Assembly: GCF_023336895.1 (NCBI RefSeq)
Contig: NZ_JAMBLT010000001.1
Span: 310,001-374,000 of the forward strand
From: Parasutterella secunda
Lineage (GTDB): Bacteria > Pseudomonadota > Gammaproteobacteria > Burkholderiales > Burkholderiaceae_F
DNA: 64,000 nucleotides
Reading direction: 5' to 3'
Of this stretch, positions 53,894-63,604 are shown piece by piece. How positions within the stretch are numbered: position 1 is the first letter of the stretch; each line of letters begins with the position of its first letter. A program made the translations under genes and the position numbers. Below the pieces are notes generated by a model. That model worked only from the letters and a program-made list of their open reading frames with translations, did not search any database and had not been told where the DNA came from.

Positions 53894-56043
53894 AATATCG
53901 CCTAAGATACGGTGCGAGTATCGGTCTCGCCATAGTGGTGGTTTTATTGTTCTTACTAACCTCCGCCGGTTCTACCTCCCACAAGCTTGAACCTTATTTC
54001 CCCTTGCTTTTGGTCATCAATGCTTTGGTTGTTTTCGGCTTATTGGTTGCCGTTATCTCATTAATTTCCAGACTCATTAAGCGGTTTCGCCAAAAACAAT
54101 TCGGCTCACGAATGTTGGCATCGCTTGTCTGCACCATTTCTCTGGTCGCCCTTTTACCGTCATTGCTGATTTACACCATTTCCACACACCTAATCTCGCA
54201 AGCTTTTGACTCTGGTGTTGATTCAAGAGTGGAAACCGCTTTGGATTCTGGCGTAGCTCTTGCACAAAATTCTTTATTGAGAATCCAAAATGATCAACTT
54301 GTCACCACCCGCACCATTGCGGATAGGCTCAGCACCATTTCATTTGAGGAGATGAGTGATGAGTTGATGCGTATGAGCGATCTGACGAATTCGGCCATTT
54401 TGTTTTTAATTGACGGCAACGGGCAAATCATTACTCAAACTTCTCCTTTGGGTTCTATTAATCTTGCTATATCAATAAGGGATCTTCAGACTGTACGGCA
54501 ACAGGGCTATTTTTCTAATCTGGAGGAGGACGCCGATTCAACTGATCTTCAACGAAACCTGCTCAGAATCAGAACAATTGTCCCCATTAATAATCACTCA
54601 TCTTCCGATGAACTTTTTCTGCAGGTTAGTATAGAAATTCCGGAATCCGTTGCCCATAACATTAACGCCGTCACAAATGGCCTTCGAGACTATCAACAGA
54701 TTATTTTCTCAAGAAGTGGGTTGCAAACTATCTACCACTGGTCGTTGATTTTAACGTTGATCCTAGCTGTTCTCTGCGCTGTTTTAGCGGCATTTTCCTT
54801 CGCCAGCCGAATGACTGCGCCGATTCGGCAACTGGCGGAAGGTACACGTCGAGTAACCGGTGGCCACTTCCAACCCATTAAAGAGTTCACCGGAGCCGAT
54901 GAAATTAATGAGTTAACACGTGCTTTCAATGTGATGGTTCGACGTGTTAATGATGCGATGGACACATTAGAAAGCAGAAGAGAGAGGTTGGAACAATCCA
55001 ATATTTTCCGGGAAAGAATTTTGGAAAATCTCTCCACAGGCATCATCGTACTGGATCATCTAAAACGTTTGCGTTCTGCCAATATGGGAGCCGTTCGAAT
55101 CCTAGGCAATAGTGTTTTACAAATTGGCGTTTCGCTCCAAGAGGCAAATCCCGATCTTGCGAATCTGATATTACCGATGCTTTCAGAAAACTCACGGACG
55201 GTTAAGCAGGAAAACGCTTCGCTATCGGTAGACAGCAAAAAAGAACCGCTCACGCTGATGCTTCGGACTTCGTCCGTTCCCCTTAATGACGGTCCCGGTT
55301 ACCTGATCGTGATTGATGATATGACACAAGCTGTTGCCGCCCAACGAGTTATTGCTTGGGGTGAGGTTGCTCGACGTATGGCTCATGAAATCAAAAACCC
55401 ATTGACCCCCATACAGTTGGCTGCCGAACGCATGCAAATAAAACTTTCCAAACATTTGCCCGAAGAAGACATCATTTTGTTAAATCGCTATACCAACACG
55501 ATCGTTGAGCAGGTTTCTTCCATAAAGCAGATGGTCAATGACTTCCGGGATTACGCAAAACTTCCCAAACCCACTTTAAGGCCTTTAAATTTAAACGCCG
55601 TACTCGATGATGTTGCATTACTTTATCGACAGGCTGGGGGTTTCGTGTCGTTATCTTTAGAGGATAATATTCCTGAAATTTTGGCGGACCGCGCCCAGTT
55701 ACTACAAGTTCTGCACAATCTTTTATCAAACGCCAAAGAAGCCTCTAAAAATGAAGCCGAATGCAAAATTTACCTATCCACGCATTTAGAACGTGATGGT
55801 AAGGAGAAAACTGTTATCCTCACAATTCGGGATAATGGTCCAGGCTTTAGCGAGCAAATACTGGAACACGCTTTTGAGCCGTACATCACCACCAAAGACA
55901 CTGGTACCGGCTTAGGTTTACCCATGGTGAAAAAAATTATTGAAGAACATGGAGGTTGGATCACGTTGGCTAATGGATCCGATTCCAATGAGCAGAAATC
56001 AAATGGTGCTATAGTTACAATTGGTTTTGTCAATTTAGCCTGA
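53890..56043 (+). CDS. ntrY: NtrY-like sensor histidine kinase
   Basis: Membrane sensor kinase of 717 residues. Three membrane helices near the N-terminus and a fourth near residue 285-305 enclose a periplasmic sensor part. HAMP domain (RMTAPIRQLAEGTRRVTGG), PAS-like region, HisKA with the phosphorylated His in RRMAHEIKNPLTP, and HATPase with NLLSNAKEAS, DNGPGF and TGTGLGLPMVKKI. This matches the NtrY branch (nitrogen, redox or envelope responses in different species). Partner regulator follows 29 bases downstream; the trk genes come next. Confidence 0.92.
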   Translation: MKYRLRYGASIGLAIVVVLLFLLTSAGSTSHKLEPYFPLLLVINALVVFGLLVAVISLISRLIKRFRQKQFGSRMLASLVCTISLVALLPSLLIYTISTHLISQAFDSGVDSRVETALDSGVALAQNSLLRIQNDQLVTTRTIADRLSTISFEEMSDELMRMSDLTNSAILFLIDGNGQIITQTSPLGSINLAISIRDLQTVRQQGYFSNLEEDADSTDLQRNLLRIRTIVPINNHSSSDELFLQVSIEIPESVAHNINAVTNGLRDYQQIIFSRSGLQTIYHWSLILTLILAVLCAVLAAFSFASRMTAPIRQLAEGTRRVTGGHFQPIKEFTGADEINELTRAFNVMVRRVNDAMDTLESRRERLEQSNIFRERILENLSTGIIVLDHLKRLRSANMGAVRILGNSVLQIGVSLQEANPDLANLILPMLSENSRTVKQENASLSVDSKKEPLTLMLRTSSVPLNDGPGYLIVIDDMTQAVAAQRVIAWGEVARRMAHEIKNPLTPIQLAAERMQIKLSKHLPEEDIILLNRYTNTIVEQVSSIKQMVNDFRDYAKLPKPTLRPLNLNAVLDDVALLYRQAGGFVSLSLEDNIPEILADRAQLLQVLHNLLSNAKEASKNEAECKIYLSTHLERDGKEKTVILTIRDNGPGFSEQILEHAFEPYITTKDTGTGLGLPMVKKIIEEHGGWITLANGSDSNEQKSNGAIVTIGFVNLA

Positions 56044-56072
56044 CCTTTTTTCTCAGACTCTTATTTATTTAA

Positions 56073-56720
56073 ATGGCAAACATTCTTGTTGTAGATGACG
56101 AAGTCGGAATCAGAGAACTTTTTAGTGAAATTCTCTCCGATGAGGGTTATACCGTTACTGTTGCTGCCAATAGTGCCGAAGCCCGACGAGCATTGCGCTC
56201 ATGTTCCCCCGATGTGATTTTGCTCGATATCTGGATGCCAGATACCGATGGCATGTCGTTGCTTAAAGAATGGGCTTCTCAAGGACCTCTTCCTTGCCCG
56301 GTCATCATGATGTCGGGACATGCCAACATCGACATGGCTGTAGAAGCTACGAAGTTCGGAGCTTATTCTTTTTTAGAGAAACCCACTTCCATAAAAACGT
56401 TGACGGAAGCCTTAAGGGCTGCGTTGGCCGCAAAGCAAACGATGGAAAGAACAGCCGCTTTAAAACAGGCTGCTTCGGACTCCGCTGAGAAAAAGGCTGC
56501 CAAAGAAAAAACGCTCTCTCACACTCTTGGAGAGTTAGTTGATTTTTCACTTCCCCTAAGAGAAGCAAGGGACCAATTTGAACGTGCTTATTTCGCACAC
56601 CTTCTCGAACAAGAAAATTACAGTATGACCCGCGTTGCTGCCAAAGCTCAACTTGAACGTACGCATCTCTACAGAAAGTTACGACAATTGGGCATTGAGT
56701 GGACAAAGGAAGAGTCTTGA
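56073..56720 (+). CDS. NtrX-like response regulator without AAA+ domain
   Basis: 215-residue regulator: receiver domain with acidic pocket VVDDE, phospho-acceptor Asp52 in ILLDIWMP, MMSGH and the Lys of FLEKPTS; an Ala/Lys-rich linker of about 40 residues; and a C-terminal Fis-type helix-turn-helix (YSMTRVAAKAQLERTHLYRKLRQLGI). The receiver and HTH resemble NtrX, but the sigma-54-activating AAA+ ATPase between them is absent, giving a RegA/PrrA-like layout. It therefore cannot open sigma-54 promoters. I believe this short form recurs in Burkholderiales next to ntrY. Confidence 0.88.
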   Translation: MANILVVDDEVGIRELFSEILSDEGYTVTVAANSAEARRALRSCSPDVILLDIWMPDTDGMSLLKEWASQGPLPCPVIMMSGHANIDMAVEATKFGAYSFLEKPTSIKTLTEALRAALAAKQTMERTAALKQAASDSAEKKAAKEKTLSHTLGELVDFSLPLREARDQFERAYFAHLLEQENYSMTRVAAKAQLERTHLYRKLRQLGIEWTKEES

Positions 56721-56761
56721 TTTTTTCCTGGGGATGCAGACTAAGCTTGTAACCATAACTT

Positions 56762-58159
56762 ATGAAAATTTTGATTTTGGGAGCCGGCCGCGTTGGCCGA
56801 TCCGTTGCTGAAACACTGGTCAGTGATGCCAACGATATTACGATCGTTGATGAATCTGCCGAGCGCATTGCTTTGATGCAGGAACGGTTCGACCTCAGAG
56901 GTATTGTCGGAGACGCCAGTTCACCGTCAGTATTAAGCAGTGCCGGCGCAATGGATGCTGACTTACTGATCGCCGTGACTGCCAACGACGAAACAAACCT
57001 CGTGGCCTGTACTTTGGCAGCGCAAATTTTTAACATTCCTATGCGCATTGCACGAGTCAGAGACAGCGAACTCAGACATTACCCCAGAATTTTAGGTGAT
57101 GAAGGTTTTCGGGCCACTAGTGTTATTTGGCCTGAACTAGCTCTCGTTACACAATTTTCAAAGCTCATTACCTTCCCTGCTGCCCAGCAGGTTCTTAACT
57201 TTGCCGATGACAAGTTAACCCTCTTTACAGTCAATTCCATCGAAAACGCTCCTCTTACCGGAAAAACTCTGGAAGAAGCTTTTCGTTTATTGCCTCAGGC
57301 GAAGATGCGTTTTATCTCCATATATCGCCGCAATAGAAGGCTGGAATGTCGAAATGACACTGTCATTGAAGCGGATGATGAGATCACTGTTTTGGTTTCT
57401 AGTGACTGTGCTGAAACAGTGATTGAAGCTTTTCATCCTTTCGAAAAAGCCGAGACAATCGTACTGATCAATGGAGGAGAGTTATCGGCGCTGTTAACCG
57501 ACAAACTCGAGCCCACCCGCTCAAAAAGAAGAGTCAAAATTTTTGAAGGGAAAAAAGAAATTGCTGAAGACCTCTCGCATCGTCTCACCAGCAACAGAGT
57601 CTCCGTATCTCTTGTCAAGCATGATGATACATTGACCTTGATGCAAGAAGGGATTGATCAGGCCGATGTCGTGGTTGCGTTATCGAACAATGACGAAACC
57701 AATATCATGGCTGCGCTACTGGCTAAGCGTCTGGGAGCAAAGCGCAGCATTGTTTTATTGGAAAATCAAGTCTATTCTGACTTGGTACGCGGAACCGAGG
57801 TTGATGTTACAGTGTCACCTACCCAGGCCTCACTCGGTGAATTGTTAAGACATATTCGTTACGGCGATGTTGTTAATGCTCAAGAGCTCTACCAAGACAA
57901 GGCTGAAGCTTTGGAAATTATTGCCCACGGCACCAAAAAGAGTTCAAAGGTTGTCGGCAAAGCATTAAAAGAAATTGCCTTTCCGAAAGGTGTCTCTGTG
58001 GGAGCAATTGTTCGGGGAGAAGGAGATGATGCCAACGTGCTCATGGCCGAACCCGATCTTACCGTTATGGACGATGATCACTTGATTTTGTTTGTTCCAA
58101 ACAAAAAAGTGATCCAACGCATTGAACACTTATTTGAAGTGGACGTTGGCTTCTTCTAA
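56762..58159 (+). CDS. trkA: Trk potassium uptake regulatory subunit TrkA
   Basis: Cytoplasmic NAD(H)-binding regulator of the Trk K+ channel. At 465 residues it has the duplicated RCK layout: MKILILGAGRVGRSVAETL (first Rossmann fold), a TrkA-C segment, then a second half whose nucleotide fold is looser (ETIVLINGGELSALLTDKL) and a final TrkA-C domain. The second dinucleotide-binding glycine motif is degraded, as often in TrkA. Eleven bases separate it from trkH. Confidence 0.94.
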   Translation: MKILILGAGRVGRSVAETLVSDANDITIVDESAERIALMQERFDLRGIVGDASSPSVLSSAGAMDADLLIAVTANDETNLVACTLAAQIFNIPMRIARVRDSELRHYPRILGDEGFRATSVIWPELALVTQFSKLITFPAAQQVLNFADDKLTLFTVNSIENAPLTGKTLEEAFRLLPQAKMRFISIYRRNRRLECRNDTVIEADDEITVLVSSDCAETVIEAFHPFEKAETIVLINGGELSALLTDKLEPTRSKRRVKIFEGKKEIAEDLSHRLTSNRVSVSLVKHDDTLTLMQEGIDQADVVVALSNNDETNIMAALLAKRLGAKRSIVLLENQVYSDLVRGTEVDVTVSPTQASLGELLRHIRYGDVVNAQELYQDKAEALEIIAHGTKKSSKVVGKALKEIAFPKGVSVGAIVRGEGDDANVLMAEPDLTVMDDDHLILFVPNKKVIQRIEHLFEVDVGFF

Positions 58160-58170
58160 GAGAGTTCACC

Positions 58171-59643
58171 ATGCTCCGAACGTTAAAACGCCTCCTCTTC
58201 CCAGTACTCAATGCATTAGGGCCTCTGCTCATCATATTAGCGGCCGCGCAACTGCTGCCCATTGCTATTGCCTATCGGGATGGAGAAAACGTCCTGTCGG
58301 AGTTTTTTACTTCTGCTGCCATCAGTTTATTTGTCGGCTTGCTGTTTCTTTTTTCGACCAAGCGCTTTAAGCGTGAACTCGAACCCAGAGACGGATTTTT
58401 ACTGGTGACGCTCTCGTGGTTCACAGCCGCCGTCTTCGGCTCCATTCCATTGGTTTTGTTGTTACCTGAAGTCCCCTATTACCGGTTATTTTTTGAAGCT
58501 GTTTCCTGTCTGACCACAACAGGAGCAACAGCTCTAACCAATCTAGCTGATTTACCCCTTTCTCTTAACTATTGGCGTTGTTTGCTCTCTTGGTTGGGAG
58601 GCATGGGGATCATCGTCTTAGCTGTCGCCATTTTGCCTCTGTTGGGTGTCGGCGGAGCTCAGTTATTTAAAGTCGAAAATTCCAATCTATTCAAAGACGA
58701 TCGACTCACACCCCGTATTGCAGATACAGCTAAGGCTCTCTACGGCATCTACATCCTTGCGTCGGCCGCTTGTGTAACGGCGTATCACTGGGCCGGTATG
58801 AATTGGGATGATGCGGTTATGTTCATGTTTACAACCATGAGCCTAAGCGGAATTACGCCTTACGATCAAAGCATTGGCTACTTTAATTCTCCGGCCATTG
58901 AAATGGTTGCCGTCGCTTTCATTGTTTTTTCCGGCTTTAACTTCTCTTTGCATTTCACCGCTTGGAGGCAACGTTCAATTTCCGCCTATTTCACTGATAT
59001 TGAAGCACGTTCTTGGCTTTTTGTTTTATTGATCGGTATTTCAATTGTTTTTGGCGTATTAACTTTTAATCACGTCTATCCAACGTGGCAAATTACACTA
59101 CGACACGCCGTATTCAATGTGGCTTCCCTTTTCTCAACGACAGGCTATACAACCGAAAACTATGAACTCTGGCCATCATCGTTGGGATTTTTACTCTTAA
59201 TTGGCAGTCTTTTTGCTTCTTGTTCCGGATCAACGGGCGGCGGTGTCAAAATGATTCGCATGCTCATTTTTGTAAAGCAAGCCATTCTCTGTCTTCACAC
59301 ATTACTTCGACCGCGAGATTTTCTGCCGTTAAGATTGGGGAAACACACCATCTCTAATAACTTAGCCGCTAACGTATCGGCCTTTTTTGCACTACATGTC
59401 TCCGTCGTTCTTATGTGCACCCTGCTGATTATGTTTTCCGGCGTCAATTTAACTGAAGCCTTCTCAACTGTTCTCGCCTGCATTGCCAACACCGGCCCTG
59501 GCCTTGGCTCAGTAGGCCCCGCCGGCAATTACGCATCGTGTAATCCCATGCATCTGTGGGTGGGATCATTTTGTATGTTTGTCGGCCGTTTGGAACTTTT
59601 CACTGTTTTTGTGATCTTTACGAGGTCTTTCTGGCGAAGTTAG
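58171..59643 (+). CDS. trkH: Trk potassium uptake membrane subunit TrkH
   Basis: K+-conducting membrane protein of 490 residues with four M1-P-M2 repeats. Filter regions are recognisable at SCLTTTGATALTNL, TTMSLSGITPYDQS, LFSTTGYTTENYE and ACIANTGPGLGSVGP. AGAGAG precedes the ATG. Last gene of the fmt-to-trkH run; its stop overlaps the end of the convergent DUF1840 gene by four bases. Confidence 0.95.
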   Translation: MLRTLKRLLFPVLNALGPLLIILAAAQLLPIAIAYRDGENVLSEFFTSAAISLFVGLLFLFSTKRFKRELEPRDGFLLVTLSWFTAAVFGSIPLVLLLPEVPYYRLFFEAVSCLTTTGATALTNLADLPLSLNYWRCLLSWLGGMGIIVLAVAILPLLGVGGAQLFKVENSNLFKDDRLTPRIADTAKALYGIYILASAACVTAYHWAGMNWDDAVMFMFTTMSLSGITPYDQSIGYFNSPAIEMVAVAFIVFSGFNFSLHFTAWRQRSISAYFTDIEARSWLFVLLIGISIVFGVLTFNHVYPTWQITLRHAVFNVASLFSTTGYTTENYELWPSSLGFLLLIGSLFASCSGSTGGGVKMIRMLIFVKQAILCLHTLLRPRDFLPLRLGKHTISNNLAANVSAFFALHVSVVLMCTLLIMFSGVNLTEAFSTVLACIANTGPGLGSVGPAGNYASCNPMHLWVGSFCMFVGRLELFTVFVIFTRSFWRS

Positions 59644-59966
59644 GTGAGCGGTTCCCAGTGAACGTTGACCCCCTTATCGGACGCCTTTCTTAATAGTTTC
59701 AAAAGTGCATAAAACCGTGTTTTGATGGCAACAGAAGCTAACATTGCGGGCTTTTCTTTGGCTTCATCCTCGTCTTCCGGCACTTCTGACTGAGCAATGG
59801 ATTCGATAACCTGTTCCAATGAGGCAATGATTGAAGGCAGATCTTGCGCTAAAAAGGCTCCTCTTTCGTGGAAAATAATCCCAGCTTCTTTAAACACTGG
59901 TTCAACATGATTTCGCATCATGATGACTTCGCCACTAACTTTAGAACGGAAAACAACAACCGCCAT
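59640..59966 (-). CDS. DUF1840 protein
   Basis: A 108-residue cytoplasmic protein of the DUF1840 family found mainly in betaproteobacteria: VVVFRSKVSGEVIMMRNHV, then IIFHERGAFLAQDLPSIIASLEQVI, an acidic middle (EVPEDEDEAKEKP), and RFYALLKLLRKASDKGVNVHW. No function is known. The acidic insert varies in the family. It is convergent with trkH and diverges from the YecA-like gene. Confidence 0.82.
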   Translation of the reverse strand: MAVVVFRSKVSGEVIMMRNHVEPVFKEAGIIFHERGAFLAQDLPSIIASLEQVIESIAQSEVPEDEDEAKEKPAMLASVAIKTRFYALLKLLRKASDKGVNVHWEPLT

Positions 59967-60032
59967 CTCACTCTCCTCTAGGAAATTAGCTTCACTATAA
60001 TGCTTCTAAACTCATTATTCTAAGTGATCCAC

Positions 60033-60704
60033 ATGACACGTCCTGCGTTTTCATCCCCCTTAAAAGAAGAAGAATTTGTTGAGCTTGACGAATTGCTTGC
60101 TCAACTCGACGAAGAGAGCATGCCAATGGATGCTTCTCAAGCCGATGGTTTCCTAACCGCTCTTTGTCTTTTACCAAAAGAAGTAAGCCCTGCAGTGTGG
60201 ATGCCCATGATTTTCTCCGCGCCATCGGCTAAAGCCTCTAAGTTGGATGAAAAACGACAGACTCGGCTCGAAGAACTCGTTTACAGACGCTATCGTGAAA
60301 TAAATCAGCGTCTTAGTCAATTAAAACCTATCGATCCGATCGTTTTCGAACCGGAAGATGAAAATGGTCAGCCTTTAGAAGGCGAAGACGAAATTATTGC
60401 CCTGCAACCGTTTGCTTCTGGTTTTTTAGCTGCCGCGCAAAATTGGAGTGGTCTATTGGACTCAGAGGACTCAACAATCAGCTCCTGTCTTGTTGGCATA
60501 TGGCGTCACCTGCCTGATGAGGAAATCGGAGATTTTGCCTCCGTAAGAGATGAACTTTTATCTGAATCACCCTTAGAAAATCTCGATGATGCGATTGAAG
60601 ATATTGCCGTTTGCATCAAACAAATAGCGGCCATTACCCGAGGCTTTTCTGAAAAAAGAACTCACAAAACCGAAAAACCATATCGTCGATCAAAACATCG
60701 ATAA
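60033..60704 (+). CDS. UPF0149/YecA-family protein
   Basis: 223-residue YgfB/YecA-like protein with the typical opening ELDELLAQLDEESMPMDASQADGFLTALC and the middle FASGFLAAAQNW. The C-terminal SEC-C zinc motif of YecA is absent; the end is basic (KRTHKTEKPYRRSKHR). Function is unclear; relatives have been tied to secretion or to ribosome-associated quality control. ATG 60033 or GTG 60024 could start it; neither has a strong ribosome site. Confidence 0.8.
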   Translation: MTRPAFSSPLKEEEFVELDELLAQLDEESMPMDASQADGFLTALCLLPKEVSPAVWMPMIFSAPSAKASKLDEKRQTRLEELVYRRYREINQRLSQLKPIDPIVFEPEDENGQPLEGEDEIIALQPFASGFLAAAQNWSGLLDSEDSTISSCLVGIWRHLPDEEIGDFASVRDELLSESPLENLDDAIEDIAVCIKQIAAITRGFSEKRTHKTEKPYRRSKHR

Positions 60705-60708
60705 TAAC

Positions 60709-62091
60709 TTACCTTTTATTGTTTATTCGACCGGCCCAAACGACCAATATTAAGACAGGGATACCGATAACAGCGGTTCCGATAAAAAATAAGTTATAGC
60801 CGACACTTTCTACAACAAAACCGGAAAAGCCAGCTAAAAACTTCGGCAACAACAACATGATTGAACTGAATAAAGCATACTGTGTGGCGGTGTAGGCTAC
60901 GTTGGTCAAACCCGACAGGTAGGCCAAAAAAGCCACTGATGCGATTCCCGCCGCCAGGTTATCAGCGCTTACTGTTAATACTAAATAGGGGAGATGATGC
61001 CCTTGGGTTGCCAACCATGAAAAGAGTAAATTGGTCAAAGCTGAGAGCAATCCGCCTAAAAATAAAGTTTTCATGACGCCCACACGGGCACTGATAAGTC
61101 CGCCCAGAAATGCGCCTACCAACGTCATCACAACACCAAACACTTTAGAAACCGCGGCGACCTCTTCTTTTGTAAATCCCAAATCCTGATAAAAAGGATT
61201 GGCCATTACACCCATTACAACATCTGAGATCCTGTACGTTGCAATCAAGCACAAAACAATAACAGCGTGCCAACGGAAACGAATGAAAAAATCCATAAAC
61301 GGCATACAAGCTGCTTCATAAAACCACACGTACAGATTAACCATCCGTTCAGACCAATGAGGATGCTTCTGTCGACATTCCAAGCGATGTTTAACGGTCT
61401 GCTCTGAGGTTGTTTCTCTTACATTGTTTGTTGGTTCCGGAGACAATACAACCGTCACAACACCGACAGCCATACTCAAAGCCATTACACAGTAGGCAGC
61501 CTTCCAGGCCTGCGGGTCGTAACCACTTTCCACAGTTGTAAAAAAGGCCGCTAAGGCTAGGGCTCCTGCTCCGGCCCATATCATGGCCAGTCGATAGCCA
61601 GTTTGATAAGTTGCCGCTAATGCAGCTTGCTCCGATAAGTCAGCACTTTCAATACGGTAGGCGTCCAAAGCAATATCTTGGGTAGCTGAAGCAAAGGCTG
61701 TCAGCGCTGTAAAACCAATCATTAACGACAGATTCTTCTGTGGATCTGTAAAGCCCATTGCCAATAGACTGCATAAAACCACACATTGGGAGAATAAAAG
61801 CCAGGAGCGTCTTCGCCCCATTAAAGTAGTCAAAAAAGGGATACGGAGCTTATCGACGAGGGGCGCCCACAGCCATTTAAATCCGTAAGCCAATCCCACC
61901 CAAGTGACCATACCGATTGTACTGAGTTCGATTCCAGCTTCTCTTAACCAAAACGACAGCGTTCCTAAAACCAAAAGCAATGGCAAACCAGAGGAAAAGC
62001 CCAGAAAAAACATCCTCAGGGCCGGTGCTTTGGTGTATACACGTAAAGCTGCCAACCAAGGATGTTGCGAGGCTTTAGAGAGTAAAAACAT
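60709..62091 (-). CDS. ampG: AmpG-like MFS permease
   Basis: Major facilitator with about 12-14 membrane segments, 460 residues from ATG 62091 (GAGGA upstream; the frame is open to 62127). FLGFSSGLPLLLVLGTLSFWLREAGI and VGLAYGFKWLWAPLVDKLR are AmpG hallmarks, as is TQDIALDAYRIE. AmpG imports anhydro-muropeptides released by lytic transglycosylases such as the Slt encoded at 16-18 kb. No other recycling genes (ampD, nagZ) are nearby. It is downstream of the pseudouridine synthase gene with almost no gap. Confidence 0.88.
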   Translation of the reverse strand: MFLLSKASQHPWLAALRVYTKAPALRMFFLGFSSGLPLLLVLGTLSFWLREAGIELSTIGMVTWVGLAYGFKWLWAPLVDKLRIPFLTTLMGRRRSWLLFSQCVVLCSLLAMGFTDPQKNLSLMIGFTALTAFASATQDIALDAYRIESADLSEQAALAATYQTGYRLAMIWAGAGALALAAFFTTVESGYDPQAWKAAYCVMALSMAVGVVTVVLSPEPTNNVRETTSEQTVKHRLECRQKHPHWSERMVNLYVWFYEAACMPFMDFFIRFRWHAVIVLCLIATYRISDVVMGVMANPFYQDLGFTKEEVAAVSKVFGVVMTLVGAFLGGLISARVGVMKTLFLGGLLSALTNLLFSWLATQGHHLPYLVLTVSADNLAAGIASVAFLAYLSGLTNVAYTATQYALFSSIMLLLPKFLAGFSGFVVESVGYNLFFIGTAVIGIPVLILVVWAGRINNKR

Positions 62092-62093
62092 CT

Positions 62094-62783
62094 TTAAATC
62101 AGTTCCTCTCGTCGAATAAAGCGCCATTTCGAAGCTGTGAGATCATCTGGCAAATGATAGTTACCCAAAGCTACTCGATGAAGGGCGCTGACACGATTGC
62201 CCACGGCCGCCACCATACGTTTAACCTGATGGTACTTCCCTTGAGTTATTTGCATTTCAAAAACATGATCATCAATTTGAACCAGATCATCCGCAGCTAC
62301 TTTCTCACGCTCACCATCGAGCATAACCCCTTCTAATAGACGCCTGAACATCTCTTGAGTCATCGCATGTTTAGCTGTCACCCGATAGATCTTGGAGACA
62401 TGCTTTTTAGGGTGTGTCAAGCGATGAATCAAGGCACCGTCATCTGTCAGTATTAAAAGACCAGTAGTATCTTCATCTAAACGTCCAACCGGTTGCACTC
62501 CCCGATTTCTTAAAGGAGCAGGCAGCAGTGATAAAACGGAAGGGTGATGCAATGGCTTTCGCGAGCATTCATAACCGGCTGGTTTATTCATTGCAATAAT
62601 CGCTTTTTCAACGTAAGGCCAATTCACTCCATCCACACTAAAAATCAGACCATTGACGTCAAAATCACTTTTGGGATCCTCAACAACCGTTTGATTAATC
62701 GTTACGTGACCGTTTACGATGAGTCCCTTGCATTCATGACGTGTGCCAAAACCTTGCGTAAAAAGAATCTGTTCGAGCCGCAT
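62094..62783 (-). CDS. rsuA: RsuA-family rRNA pseudouridine synthase
   Basis: Pseudouridine synthase of 229 residues with an N-terminal S4 RNA-binding domain (MRLEQILFTQGFGTRHECKGLI) and a catalytic domain with GRLDEDTTGLLILTDDG (catalytic Asp) and GKYHQVKRMVAAVGNRV. The family sequence fits RsuA (16S U516) best, though RluE/RluF relatives are close. ATG 62783 is preferred: GAGG seven bases upstream, directly after the xthA stop. Part of the minus-strand run xthA-rsuA-ampG. Confidence 0.88.
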   Translation of the reverse strand: MRLEQILFTQGFGTRHECKGLIVNGHVTINQTVVEDPKSDFDVNGLIFSVDGVNWPYVEKAIIAMNKPAGYECSRKPLHHPSVLSLLPAPLRNRGVQPVGRLDEDTTGLLILTDDGALIHRLTHPKKHVSKIYRVTAKHAMTQEMFRRLLEGVMLDGEREKVAADDLVQIDDHVFEMQITQGKYHQVKRMVAAVGNRVSALHRVALGNYHLPDDLTASKWRFIRREELI

Positions 62784-62785
62784 TC

Positions 62786-63553
62786 TCACACCTCATAGTC
62801 AACGATCAGAGGCGCGTGGTCAGAAAATTTCTCTTCACTATAAACCGACGTATGACGAGCTTTTTGAGCCAGAGCACTTGTTGCGATTTGATAATCGATT
62901 CGCCAACCAACATTCTTGGCACGAGCCTGTCCTCTCTGACTCCACCATGTGTATTGTTCTTTTGTTGGTTCCAACAATCGAAACACATCTACCCAGCCTT
63001 CTGAAAAAAGATTCGTCAGCCATTGTCTTTCTTCGGGCAAGAAACCCGAATGAGTTAAGTTGCCTTTCCAGTTCTTAAGATCGATCTCTTTGTGAGCGAT
63101 ATTGACATCACCGCAAAATACGATGTCTTTTTCACTGTTTTTCAATTCTTGGAGATGCGTCCAAAACGCGTCTAAGAAACGATATTTAGCCAACTGTCGT
63201 TCAGAAGAACTTGTGCCTGAGGGAAAGTAGACCGAAACAATTTTGTAATGATCAAACTCTGCACAGACATAGCGGCCTTCAGCATCAAATTCTTCATTTC
63301 CAAATCCAATCTGAACCGAGATAGGCTCCTGTTTGCAATAAAGCGCTACGCCGGAATACCCTCTTTTCTGTGCTGTATGCATATAGAGATGATAGCCCTG
63401 ATCATGCAACACCTCCGAACTAAAATCCGAGGTTTGTCCTTTGAGTTCTTGCACACACAATACATCGGCTTGTTGTTGATCGAACCATTGCCAAAAATTT
63501 TTCTTTGCCGCCGATCTCAAGCCATTTGCATTGAAGGTGATTATGCGTAACAT
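62786..63553 (-). CDS. xthA: exodeoxyribonuclease III
   Basis: AP endonuclease and 3'-5' exonuclease of base-excision repair, about 255 residues. Motifs in order: ITFNANGLRSA, VLCVQELKGQ (metal Glu), GYSGVALYCK, SVYFPSG, FCGDVNIAHKEID (Asp and Asn), TWWSQRG, WRIDYQIA and FSDHAPLIVDYEV (catalytic His). ATG 63553 matches the family start MLRIITFNANG; ATG 63565 is also possible. It diverges from pyrE. Confidence 0.94.
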   Translation of the reverse strand: MLRIITFNANGLRSAAKKNFWQWFDQQQADVLCVQELKGQTSDFSSEVLHDQGYHLYMHTAQKRGYSGVALYCKQEPISVQIGFGNEEFDAEGRYVCAEFDHYKIVSVYFPSGTSSSERQLAKYRFLDAFWTHLQELKNSEKDIVFCGDVNIAHKEIDLKNWKGNLTHSGFLPEERQWLTNLFSEGWVDVFRLLEPTKEQYTWWSQRGQARAKNVGWRIDYQIATSALAQKARHTSVYSEEKFSDHAPLIVDYEV

Positions 63554-63604
63554 GTTTTTTCTCATTAAAATTTGAACGTTGGGGTAATTATCCTTAATCG
63601 TTAG

